From the NCBI GenBank assembly GCA_964352405.1, contig CAYGRY010000006.1, positions 1 through 64,000 of the forward strand: a DNA stretch of 64,000 nt, read 5' to 3'. Below the pieces are notes generated by a model. That model saw only the letters and a list, made by a program, of their open reading frames with translations, ran no database searches and had not been told where the DNA came from. This stretch comes from UBA4207 sp964352405. GTDB taxonomy: Bacteria; Bdellovibrionota; Bacteriovoracia; Bacteriovoracales; Bacteriovoracaceae. The position numbers were made by a program, and so were the translations under genes. Of this stretch, positions 42,854-51,431 are shown in pieces. The stretch's first letter is position 1, and each line of letters starts with the position of its first letter.

Positions 42854-44047
42854 TCAGTGTCTCGATCCTGGTATTTCAAAAATTCTTTTGGCGTTTGCTA
42901 ATACTTCTAATACCTTCGTGAGTTCTTCTTTGTTATGTGTTGCCATATAACTAGTACGAATCAAGGCTTCACCTTGAGGAACCGCAGGTGGAAGAACTGG
43001 AGTAGCAAAGATACCATTTTCTTTTAGGTATTGAGTAACTTGAAGTGATTTAATTTCATCACCAATAAAGATTGGAATAATTGGTGTTTGAGATCCGTAG
43101 GTATAAAAGCCAATAGTCTCAAAACCTTCACGCATCATCTTAACGTTACTCCACAATCTTTCATGTAGAGGTTCATCAGACAAAATAACGTCTAGACAGC
43201 CATCAACTGTAGCTACCGCCGACGGAGGCATTGCCGCACTAAACATGAACGAGCGAGCTGAGTGCTTAACATAGTTGATCACTTCAGCATTACCAGAAAG
43301 AACACCACCAATAGTGGCAAAACTTTTTGAGAAAGTTCCCATATTGAAATCGACATCTTTAGTCATTCCAAAGTGGTTCATAGTACCGCGACCTTTATCA
43401 CCCATCACGCCAATACCGTGAGCGTCGTCAACATAAACAAGAACATTATGCTTTTTAGCGAGCTCTATAACTCCTGGAAGATTCATTATTTTTCCAGTCA
43501 TTGAAAAGACGCCGTCAGCGACAATAATCATACGATTAAAGCGATGTTTATTCGTTACGATTTGGTCTTCAAGTGAAGCCATATCGTTGTGCTTATATTT
43601 AAAAACTGTACCTAAGGCCAAACGACCTGAATCGATAATAGAAGCATGGTTTTCACTATCAAAAAGCATACAGTCGCGTGGTCCGCAAAGAGCTGAAAGT
43701 GAGCCCAAATTAGTTTGCATACCAGTTGAGAAGATAAGCGTTTTTTCGTGACCTAAATATTTAGCAAGGCGTTCTTCAAGTGCTTCGTGAATAGCTAGGT
43801 TTCCATTAAGAAAACGAGAGCCAGTACAACCTGTACCGTATTTCTCTACCGCTTTAATTGTTTTTTCGACGACGTGAGGATGGTGAGTAAGTCCAAGATA
43901 GTTATTTGAACCAACCATAATTTGGTCTTGGCCATCAACTTTGACGACAGTTCCTTCAGAAGACTCGATTGACCTAAAAAAAGGAAATAGGTTTTGGGCC
44001 TTAAGAAATTTGGTCTTTTCAACTATCTTGTTGTCAGAAAAGGACAT
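42854..44047 (-). CDS. spt: Serine palmitoyltransferase-like alpha-oxoamine synthase
   Basis: A PLP enzyme that condenses serine with an acyl thioester, the committing step of sphingolipid synthesis. The 397 residues carry VGSNNYLGLTHHP, GTGCTGSRFLNGN, DSENHASIIDS, YVDDAHGIGVMG and the PLP-lysine motif GTFSKSFATIGG. Sister enzymes (AONS, KBL, ALAS) share these. The GNAT and SDR genes directly downstream point to serine palmitoyltransferase rather than biotin or heme synthesis. It heads a three-gene operon that ends at 40771. Confidence 0.85.
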   Translation of the reverse strand: MSFSDNKIVEKTKFLKAQNLFPFFRSIESSEGTVVKVDGQDQIMVGSNNYLGLTHHPHVVEKTIKAVEKYGTGCTGSRFLNGNLAIHEALEERLAKYLGHEKTLIFSTGMQTNLGSLSALCGPRDCMLFDSENHASIIDSGRLALGTVFKYKHNDMASLEDQIVTNKHRFNRMIIVADGVFSMTGKIMNLPGVIELAKKHNVLVYVDDAHGIGVMGDKGRGTMNHFGMTKDVDFNMGTFSKSFATIGGVLSGNAEVINYVKHSARSFMFSAAMPPSAVATVDGCLDVILSDEPLHERLWSNVKMMREGFETIGFYTYGSQTPIIPIFIGDEIKSLQVTQYLKENGIFATPVLPPAVPQGEALIRTSYMATHNKEELTKVLEVLANAKRIFEIPGSRH

Positions 44048-44163
44048 GACACCATCACTTGTATAAGTATAAAAAAGTCTCTATGTGTCATACCTGAGTG
44101 AAGTACTCGAGTCAATTGGATTTCAGCTATTTGCGCCATCCATGAAAAGATTATCTAATAAAA

Positions 44164-44901
44164 TTAGCTTTGTTTGGCCTTTCTTTCAGCTAATTTCTTA
44201 CGAACTTCTTCGCCTCTGGCCTCAGAATTGACCTGACGATAGAGATCTTCTTCGATTTGAGGCTTCAGATCGACGAAAGCGATTCCTACCTTCTTATGAG
44301 GTTCTTTGACTTCGGCGTCCCAAAGTCCAGCAATCCTAGCTTTATTGATTTCAAAACGCTTACCGCAAAAGAGCAGGGCACATCCTTCATGAAGATCATC
44401 TTTTTCAAAAATGGCGGCTTCTTCAGCTGGGACGATAAAACTAGTTCCACCTGCTGAGATGTCTTGGCATTTGTAAACGATTTCACCAATTTTAAATTGA
44501 ATCTTAATATAGCTTGATGCCATCAGACGGTAATTCGTTCGCTGTTGTCCGCGGTAGATATCGTTGACGAGTGGAAGGACGTAAACCTTTTCCTCTTTGT
44601 CATACTCTAAAATACTATAGGTGAAATAATGATATTTCCCCACTGTCATTTTAAGAAAGACTTCTTTATTCAGTAGAGGAGAAAGTTTTAATAATGATAA
44701 AAGTTTAGCAGTCGATTTGAGTATAAGCCGGCTATTTTCTTCATCGTAGGCATGGGCCTCAAAGTCCTCGACAGTGTCTTCGCTTTTACCTTGCTTCCAC
44801 AACTGAACTAATCCTTTATCTTCAGTGTGATCTAGCGCAACACTTTTAAGCTCATCCTTATCGATGATAATAAAATAATGTTTTTTATTGTGGTCGGCCA
44901 A
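44164..44901 (-). CDS. PilZ-domain c-di-GMP effector
   Basis: A 245-residue cytoplasmic protein. The C-terminal PilZ domain shows the two c-di-GMP-binding motifs, the arginine pair in RGQQRTNYRLMA and CQDISAGGTSF, followed by RIAGLWDAEVKEPHKKVGIAF. The N-terminal half (to about 110) resembles a YcgR-like flanking domain. It probably transmits c-di-GMP levels to motility or surface functions. It stands alone, divergent from pepN. Confidence 0.85.
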   Translation of the reverse strand: MADHNKKHYFIIIDKDELKSVALDHTEDKGLVQLWKQGKSEDTVEDFEAHAYDEENSRLILKSTAKLLSLLKLSPLLNKEVFLKMTVGKYHYFTYSILEYDKEEKVYVLPLVNDIYRGQQRTNYRLMASSYIKIQFKIGEIVYKCQDISAGGTSFIVPAEEAAIFEKDDLHEGCALLFCGKRFEINKARIAGLWDAEVKEPHKKVGIAFVDLKPQIEEDLYRQVNSEARGEEVRKKLAERKAKQS

Positions 44902-45050
44902 AGAACGTAATCCTCTTTATCTTTTATACTATTCTACGTGATTTCAAGAATTTCGAAAGTATTAGATGCATCATGCCGCAGACTTTTTGGGCTTAAATGT
45001 GCAACAATACTAATATATTAGACTTATGTACGCAGATTCCTGGAGGTTTC

Positions 45051-47678
45051 ATGAAAGCTGAGCAACCAAAGATGATTAACCTTAAAGACTATAGTCCCGC
45101 AAATTACACGATTAGCGATGTTCATCTTACTTTTGAGCTTAATGATACTAAAACCAAAGTCACGGCGACTTCTAGACTTATTCAAAATAAAGATCAGCAA
45201 AATACACTGATTTTAAACGGAGAGAATCTCACGTTAGAATCTGTCTCCATCGATGGACGTAAATTATCAAGCGATGAGTATCAACTGGATGATGATTTTC
45301 TAACTATTCCTCAAGCGCCAGCAGCTTTTACGCTTGAAATAGTTAACTTCAATAATCCTCAAGAAAACAAAGCGCTCGATGGCCTTTATAAATCGGGCAC
45401 AATGTTTTGTACTCAAAATGAACCAGAGGGTTTTAGACGAATTACTTATTTTCTAGATCGTCCAGACGTCTTGGCAAAATACACAACTAAGATCATTGCC
45501 AATAAAAAGGATTATCCTGTTCTTTTATCAAACGGAAATCTTGTAGGCTCTGGTGAGCTCGCTGATGGAATGCATTTTTGTGAGTGGGAAGATCCATTTC
45601 CTAAGCCAAGTTATCTCTATGCTTTAGTTGCAGGGGACTTGGGTATGATTCAAGATTCATTTACCACAAAATCAAACCGTAAAATTGATCTGAGAATTTA
45701 TTGCGATAAAGGCAACGAAGAAAAATGTCATCACGCTATGGAGTCACTAAAAAACTCAATGAAGTGGGACGAAGAGCGCTTTGGCCTTGAGTATGATCTC
45801 GATATTTATATGATTGTTGCCGTAGATTCCTTTAATATGGGTGCTATGGAGAATAAAGGCTTAAATATTTTTAACAGTGCCTATGTTCTAGCTAAACCTG
45901 AAACTGCCACTGATGATAACTTTCTTGGAATTGAAAGTGTTGTTGGTCATGAATACTTCCATAACTGGACCGGAAATAGAGTGACTTGCCGCGATTGGTT
46001 CCAACTAACACTTAAGGAAGGGTTAACTGTTTTTAGAGATCAAGAATTCTCTGGGGATTTAAACTCAAAAGCGGTTCAACGTATTAGTGATGTTGCCAGA
46101 CTTAGACAGGCACAATTTCCTGAAGATGCAGGCCCAACTTCTCATCCGATTAAGCCTCAGTCCTATATCGAAATTAACAATTTCTATACTGCTACAATCT
46201 ATGAAAAAGGTGCCGAAGTTATACGCATGATTCATACCTTCCTCGGTGAAGAAGGCTTTCAAAAAGGGATGAAGCTTTATTTTGAACGTCATGACGGTGA
46301 TGCTGTAACAACTGAAGACTTTGTCGCCGCCATGAGTGATGCAAATAAATTTGATTTTTCTCAGTTTAAGCGTTGGTACGCACAAGCGGGAACACCAATC
46401 TTAAAAGTAGAGCAATCTTTTGATGAGGCAAAAGGAGAGTTTACTTTAACTCTTCATCAATCATGTCCGGCCACTCCAGGACAGGATCAAAAAGAGCCTT
46501 TCCATTTTCCAATCAAGATTGGATTCATTGATAAAAGCGGGGCTGAGCTACCATTGAATTTAACTCACTCTGGGCATGATCAAGCGTTGATTGCTAAAGG
46601 CATTATCCAAGTTAGAGATGCCAATGAGAAGTTTGTCTTTGCAGGCTTTAAACATAAACCAACCTTATCAATAAATCGTAACTTCTCAGCACCAGTGAAT
46701 TTAGAAAAATCGACTTCTCTCGAGGAATTGGCCCATCTTTTAGCTTTTGATAGTGATGAGTTCAATCGCTACGAAGCGGCTCAAAACCTAGCGACTAAAA
46801 TGATTGATGAGTTAGTGGGAGATCCAAGTTTTAAAATCTCTGGTCAATACTTAGAGGCGATTGCCACTTTAGTTAAGGATCAATCGATTGATAGTGCTTT
46901 TAAAGCCCTTGCTCTATCTCTACCTGCTGAGGAAATTTTATTCCAACGTTATAAGCCACTTGATCCATGTTTAGTGGTCAAAGCTCGTGATCAACTGAAA
47001 AAAGAAATTTCTTTGTTCTTAGAAAAGGATTTTGTAAATCTTTATAATAATCTCGCTCCTAAATCAGCGGAATATAAATTAGATCCTAAAACAGTCGGGG
47101 ATCGTACTCTACGTAATTTGGCCCTGAGCTTTTTAGCGGCAACTGGGAATCAAGAACAGACTGTTTTAGCTCACTTTAAATCTGCGACAAATATGACTGA
47201 TGAAATCAGCGGCTTAAAACTTCTGGTGAATTATTGCCCAAATCAAGCAGCTGGAGCGATCAAAGACTTTTATCAAAAATGGCGCAAAGAAACTCTTGTC
47301 ATGCAAAAATGGCTTGGCGTTCAAGCAATGTCTGGTGCAGACGGTGCCCTAGAGCTAGTGAAGTCGCTTGAAAAAAGTGATGTCTATGACGAGAAAGTTC
47401 CAAACTTAGTTCGTTCACTGCTTTTGGCCTTCACTAGAAACTTCAAGCACTTTCATGCGGCAAACGGCGAAGCTTACCGATTTATTGGTGATAAAGTTTT
47501 AACTCTTGATGGGATTAATCCGCAGGTTGCTGCAAGACTGATGTCGGCGTTTGGTTCATACAAAAAACTGACTCTAGAATTACAAAAACAAATGGCTCCA
47601 GTATTGGAAAAAATCTCGAAGAAAGAAGGACTTTCAAAAAATACTTTTGAAGTTGTGACGAAAACGTTGAACAGCTAG
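45051..47678 (+). CDS. pepN: Aminopeptidase N (M1 metallopeptidase)
   Basis: Removes N-terminal residues from peptides in the cytoplasm. I start at ATG 45051 (875 residues), with GGAGG just upstream; the ATG at 44997 lacks a site. Exopeptidase motif FNMGAMENKGLN and zinc motif VVGHEYFHNWTGNRVT (HExxH) with the third ligand in FQLTLKEGLTVF are present, and the C-terminal DUF3458-type region follows. Length equals E. coli PepN (870). No operon partner except the lipoprotein gene 24 bp downstream. Confidence 0.95.
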   Translation: MKAEQPKMINLKDYSPANYTISDVHLTFELNDTKTKVTATSRLIQNKDQQNTLILNGENLTLESVSIDGRKLSSDEYQLDDDFLTIPQAPAAFTLEIVNFNNPQENKALDGLYKSGTMFCTQNEPEGFRRITYFLDRPDVLAKYTTKIIANKKDYPVLLSNGNLVGSGELADGMHFCEWEDPFPKPSYLYALVAGDLGMIQDSFTTKSNRKIDLRIYCDKGNEEKCHHAMESLKNSMKWDEERFGLEYDLDIYMIVAVDSFNMGAMENKGLNIFNSAYVLAKPETATDDNFLGIESVVGHEYFHNWTGNRVTCRDWFQLTLKEGLTVFRDQEFSGDLNSKAVQRISDVARLRQAQFPEDAGPTSHPIKPQSYIEINNFYTATIYEKGAEVIRMIHTFLGEEGFQKGMKLYFERHDGDAVTTEDFVAAMSDANKFDFSQFKRWYAQAGTPILKVEQSFDEAKGEFTLTLHQSCPATPGQDQKEPFHFPIKIGFIDKSGAELPLNLTHSGHDQALIAKGIIQVRDANEKFVFAGFKHKPTLSINRNFSAPVNLEKSTSLEELAHLLAFDSDEFNRYEAAQNLATKMIDELVGDPSFKISGQYLEAIATLVKDQSIDSAFKALALSLPAEEILFQRYKPLDPCLVVKARDQLKKEISLFLEKDFVNLYNNLAPKSAEYKLDPKTVGDRTLRNLALSFLAATGNQEQTVLAHFKSATNMTDEISGLKLLVNYCPNQAAGAIKDFYQKWRKETLVMQKWLGVQAMSGADGALELVKSLEKSDVYDEKVPNLVRSLLLAFTRNFKHFHAANGEAYRFIGDKVLTLDGINPQVAARLMSAFGSYKKLTLELQKQMAPVLEKISKKEGLSKNTFEVVTKTLNS

Positions 47679-47702
47679 CTTTTAGCCTTTACACTTTAAA
47701 TC

Positions 47703-47945
47703 ATGAAAATAGTCTTATTTACTTCAATACTTTTCATCATCGGTTGCTCGTCAGGAGCCACCGGTGGTGCCAAATTTTCGAAAGGTAAGTGCATTGAACA
47801 GCCTTGGGGTGCTTACACATACCAAATTGCTGATTCTTCAAATAATACTTATTTTTTGTATAAAGTTGGATATATGGGTAAAGAGATTATTAAATTGCCC
47901 TTTGAGCTAGCGCACAAAGACTATGTAGAGACAGCTTGTCCTTAA
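47703..47945 (+). CDS. Small lipoprotein of unknown function
   Basis: An 80-residue product with an N-terminal lipoprotein signal ending in FIIGC (lipobox Cys at 15), so it is anchored to a membrane. The mature part has two further cysteines. It lies 24 bp after pepN and ends before a bidirectional terminator. No family is recognised. Confidence 0.65.
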   Translation: MKIVLFTSILFIIGCSSGATGGAKFSKGKCIEQPWGAYTYQIADSSNNTYFLYKVGYMGKEIIKLPFELAHKDYVETACP

Positions 47946-47963
47946 TTTCATTTCAATAAAAAT

Positions 47964-47981
47964 GTGCCCCGTGAAGGGCAC
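47964..47981. terminator. Bidirectional hairpin terminator
   Basis: GTGCCC (47964-47969) pairs with GGGCAC (47976-47981), flanked by A-rich and T-rich tracts on both sides. It sits between two convergent genes, the lipoprotein and the aldolase. Confidence 0.75.
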
Positions 47982-47991
47982 AAATTTAATC

Positions 47992-49014
47992 TTAAGCTAA
48001 AAGTGATTTACCATTTGATTTTAGATCTTTACATGACTGAGCAATTCGCGCGGCCATACTGCCTTCAGCAAGCTTCATCCACGCTCTTGGATCGTAGGCT
48101 TTCTTGTCACCAACTTCACCTTCAATCTTTAGCATTTTGTCATAGTTTTTAAGCATATGATCGACAACGGCTCTTGAGTAAGCATACTGAGTGTCAGTAT
48201 CGACATTCATTTTAATAACGCCATAATTTAGAGTTTCATGAATTTCAGAAAGTTCAGAACCTGATCCACCGTGGAAAACCAGAAGGTGGCGAGCTTCTTT
48301 TCCAAATTCTTTTTCAACAGCTTCTTGACCAAGTTTTAAAATTTCTGGGCGAAGCTTAACGTTACCAGGCTTATAAACACCGTGAACGTTACCAAAAGTT
48401 GCTGCGTACATGAATTTCCCTAGAGGACGAAGCTCACGAGCAACGGCTACCATTTCTTCGGCTGTTGTGTAGAGTTTGTCGGCAGGAGTATTTTCATTAC
48501 TAACACCATCTTCTTCGCCGCCAACAACACCAGTTTCAACTTCAAGAATAATTTCACTTTGGGCACAACGATCAAGAAGCTCTTTAGACATTGCCAGGTT
48601 TTTTTCAAATGGCAGTTCTGATCCATCAAACATATGGGAGCTAAAAAGATTTGGCTGACCATTTTTTCTTCTTTTTTCAGTTTCTTTAATAAGTGGAAGC
48701 ATAAATGTTTCAACCACATTAGCTTGGCAGTGATCAGTGTGGAGAGCGATATACACGCCATACTTTTCAGCTACAAGATGGACGTGCTGAGCAATTGAGA
48801 TAGCACCTAAGGCCATGTCAGAGGCAGCACCAGAAGCAAATTTTCCACCACCAGTTGAGACTTGAATGATGCCGTCAGATTTCATATCGGCAAAGGCCTT
48901 AATCGCAGCATTCGCTGTTGAAGTTGAAGTGACGTTAATGGCTGGGTAGGCATAGCCACCCTTGTTTGCAGAATCGAGCATTTTTAAGTACTGATCATAA
49001 TTAGCTACAGGCAT
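47992..49014 (-). CDS. fbaA: Class II fructose-bisphosphate aldolase
   Basis: Zinc-dependent glycolytic and gluconeogenic aldolase. The 340 residues include YAYPAINVTSTSTANAAIKA, the metal and catalytic segment YIALHTDHCQANVVETFM, LEVETGVVGGEEDGV, FGNVHGVY (zinc His) and LLVFHGGSGSELSEIHE (DHAP phosphate loop). It is clearly the fungal/E. coli FbaA-type class IIA form by length. It stands alone and ends at a shared terminator. The 245 bp upstream hold no recognisable element. Confidence 0.94.
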   Translation of the reverse strand: MPVANYDQYLKMLDSANKGGYAYPAINVTSTSTANAAIKAFADMKSDGIIQVSTGGGKFASGAASDMALGAISIAQHVHLVAEKYGVYIALHTDHCQANVVETFMLPLIKETEKRRKNGQPNLFSSHMFDGSELPFEKNLAMSKELLDRCAQSEIILEVETGVVGGEEDGVSNENTPADKLYTTAEEMVAVARELRPLGKFMYAATFGNVHGVYKPGNVKLRPEILKLGQEAVEKEFGKEARHLLVFHGGSGSELSEIHETLNYGVIKMNVDTDTQYAYSRAVVDHMLKNYDKMLKIEGEVGDKKAYDPRAWMKLAEGSMAARIAQSCKDLKSNGKSLLA

Positions 49015-49259
49015 TTAAACTCCATCATTAGTGGTCATTAAAAATTGTCCTTATTTAAACTTTTAAAGCGACAGATGAAAAGGCGGAGAATGTCGATAAA
49101 AGTTCTTAAAGCTTATGAATATATTTCAATGCAGCATTATGTAATATTAAAGACTTAAGCTAATAAAACATCTACCCATAAGTTTGCCTTTTTGTGCCAC
49201 AAGATTTACTTTTGGGGTCCATTAAAAACCTAACGATTCCAGCTCTTTAAGAGGATTTT

Positions 49260-51308
49260 ATGCTCATGAAAGTGGCCAAAAAATATACTTTGAAAAATAC
49301 CGACAAAGCGACACTCAAGCAGTGGTACATGCTTTTAACTCTTGGACGTCAGATTGATGAGCGCGCACCAAATTATTTAAAGCAAGCGCTTGGTTGGTCA
49401 TATCACGCGCCATACGCTGGTCATGACGGAATTCAATTAGCTATTGGACAAGCTTTTACACTTGGTGAAGATCACCTTTTTCCATACTACAGAGATATGT
49501 TAACAGCGGTTTCAGCCGGCTTAACAGCTGAAGAAATTATTCTTAATGGTATTTCACGCGCTACTGATCTTGCTAGTGGTGGTCGCCATATGAGTAACCA
49601 CTTTGCTAAGCCTGAGTGGAATATTCATAACGTCTCATCTTGTACTGGTAACCATACTCTTCACGCTGCCGGCGTGGCACGCGCCATGAAACGCTATAAG
49701 CACACGGGTGTAGCAATTTCTTCTCAAGGGGAGAGTTCAGTTTCAGAAGGTTATTGCTACGAAGCCATTAACGGGGCTTCAACTGAGAAGCTTCCAGTAA
49801 TTTTTGTTTTCCAAGATAATGGTTATGGAATTTCAGTTCCAAAGCGTGATCAAACAGCGAACGAGCGAGTTGCCGATAACTTTTCGGGTTTTGCAAATCT
49901 AAGAATCATTCACTGCGATGGTAAAGATATTTTTGATTCAATGAACGCCATGGCAGAAGCTAGAAAACATGCCATTGAAAAAAGTGAACCAGTGATTGTT
50001 CACGCTGATTGTGTTCGTATTCACTCTCATTCAAACTCAGATAAACATGAGCTTTACCGTGACGATAAAGAGCGCGCACAGGCAGCAGCTCAAGATCCAG
50101 TTAAGAAATTTAGAGAACTTCTTGTTCAAAACAAGTTGATGACTAAGAAAGAACTTGATGAAATGGACGCAGAAGCTAAAGCGACTATCCTGCAGGCACA
50201 CGCTGCTGCCATGAAAGCTCCGCATCCAACTGCTGAATCGATCTTTGATTTTGTCATTCCTCCAGCCTATGAAGCATCAAAGTATCCTGATGGAACTCAT
50301 ACTCAAACAGGTGAAGCTACGAAGTTTATTGATGCTATTAACGGAACGCTTAAAGCAGAGTTTCGACACAATCCAGATACTTTTATCTGGGGACAAGATA
50401 TGGCCAATAAAGACAAGGGCGGTATCTTTAACGTTTCTAAAGGTATGCAACAAGAGTTTGGTATTGAGCGTGTTTTTAACGGCCCAATTGCTGAAGATTA
50501 TATTATGGGGACTGCGAACGGCTTTACTCGTTTTAATAAAAAAATTCGTGTTGTTGTTGAAGGTGCAGAATTCGCCGATTACTTTTGGCCTGCGATGGAG
50601 CAAATGGTTGAGACGTCTCACGATTACTGGCGCTCAAACGGTGCCTTCTCTCCTAATATTACAGTACGCCTAGCTTCAGGTGGTTATATTGGTGGTGGAC
50701 TTTACCACTCACAAAATATTGAAGCTTCACTGGCTCCACTTCCTGGAATTCGTATTGTTTCCCCTGCTTTTGCTGACGATGCTGCCGGTCTTTTAAGAAC
50801 GGCGATGAGAAGTGAAGGGGTGACTGTTTATCTTGAACCTAAGTCACTTTATAATTCAAAACAAGCCATGTCCGTTGTCCCAGAAGACTTTGAAGTTCCG
50901 TTTGGTAAATGTCGTGTAAGACGTGAGGGAACTGATTTAACAGTTCTAACTTACGGCAATACTGTTCATCATTGCCTTGAGGCAGCTGAGCTTATTGCTA
51001 AAGAAGATGGATCATCAATAGAGGTTGTTGATCTTCGATCTATTAGTCCACTTGATGAAGAGGGAATCTTAAAATCCGTGGCTAAAACTCATCGCTGTCT
51101 TGTTGTTCATGAAGATAAAGTTTTTGCTGGTTTTGGTGGCGAACTAGTGGCTCTCATCAATGAAAAAGCGTTTGAGCAACTTGATGCGCCTGTTCGCAGA
51201 GTAGGTTCCGAATTTACTCCTGTAGGCTTTAACCGTATTTTAGAAAAAGCGGTTCTTCCGAATACGGAAAAAGTGATTAAAGGTATGAGAGAGCTTCTCT
51301 CCTATTAA
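49260..51308 (+). CDS. Fused alpha/beta E1 component of a 2-oxoacid dehydrogenase
   Basis: Thiamine-diphosphate enzyme that decarboxylates a 2-oxoacid, most likely a branched-chain one. The 682 residues join an E1-alpha part (HDGIQLAIGQAFTLGEDHLF, the ThDP region QGESSVSEGYCYEAINGA with DNGYGIS) to an E1-beta part from about 355 (EDYIMGTANGFTRF, TVRLASGGYIGGGLYHSQN, VVDLRSISPLDEEGI). Usually alpha and beta are separate; the fusion is known in some lineages. The motif normally reads GDG; here it reads GES. AAGAGGA lies before ATG 49260. No E2 or E3 gene is adjacent. Confidence 0.9.
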   Translation: MLMKVAKKYTLKNTDKATLKQWYMLLTLGRQIDERAPNYLKQALGWSYHAPYAGHDGIQLAIGQAFTLGEDHLFPYYRDMLTAVSAGLTAEEIILNGISRATDLASGGRHMSNHFAKPEWNIHNVSSCTGNHTLHAAGVARAMKRYKHTGVAISSQGESSVSEGYCYEAINGASTEKLPVIFVFQDNGYGISVPKRDQTANERVADNFSGFANLRIIHCDGKDIFDSMNAMAEARKHAIEKSEPVIVHADCVRIHSHSNSDKHELYRDDKERAQAAAQDPVKKFRELLVQNKLMTKKELDEMDAEAKATILQAHAAAMKAPHPTAESIFDFVIPPAYEASKYPDGTHTQTGEATKFIDAINGTLKAEFRHNPDTFIWGQDMANKDKGGIFNVSKGMQQEFGIERVFNGPIAEDYIMGTANGFTRFNKKIRVVVEGAEFADYFWPAMEQMVETSHDYWRSNGAFSPNITVRLASGGYIGGGLYHSQNIEASLAPLPGIRIVSPAFADDAAGLLRTAMRSEGVTVYLEPKSLYNSKQAMSVVPEDFEVPFGKCRVRREGTDLTVLTYGNTVHHCLEAAELIAKEDGSSIEVVDLRSISPLDEEGILKSVAKTHRCLVVHEDKVFAGFGGELVALINEKAFEQLDAPVRRVGSEFTPVGFNRILEKAVLPNTEKVIKGMRELLSY

Positions 51309-51431
51309 GTAAATTACTTTATAGCTTATGTATGCTGACAAAAATCATTATTTATTTATTTTATAAATGAGCCTCATATATATTTGTTGTGCTAGGATTT
51401 TAAATCTTACGACAACAAAATATTGAGCTTT

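Noticed and set aside
50245..50673. 142-codon frame within the E1 gene
   Set aside because: It is an alternative frame of a conserved coding region, with no ribosome site.
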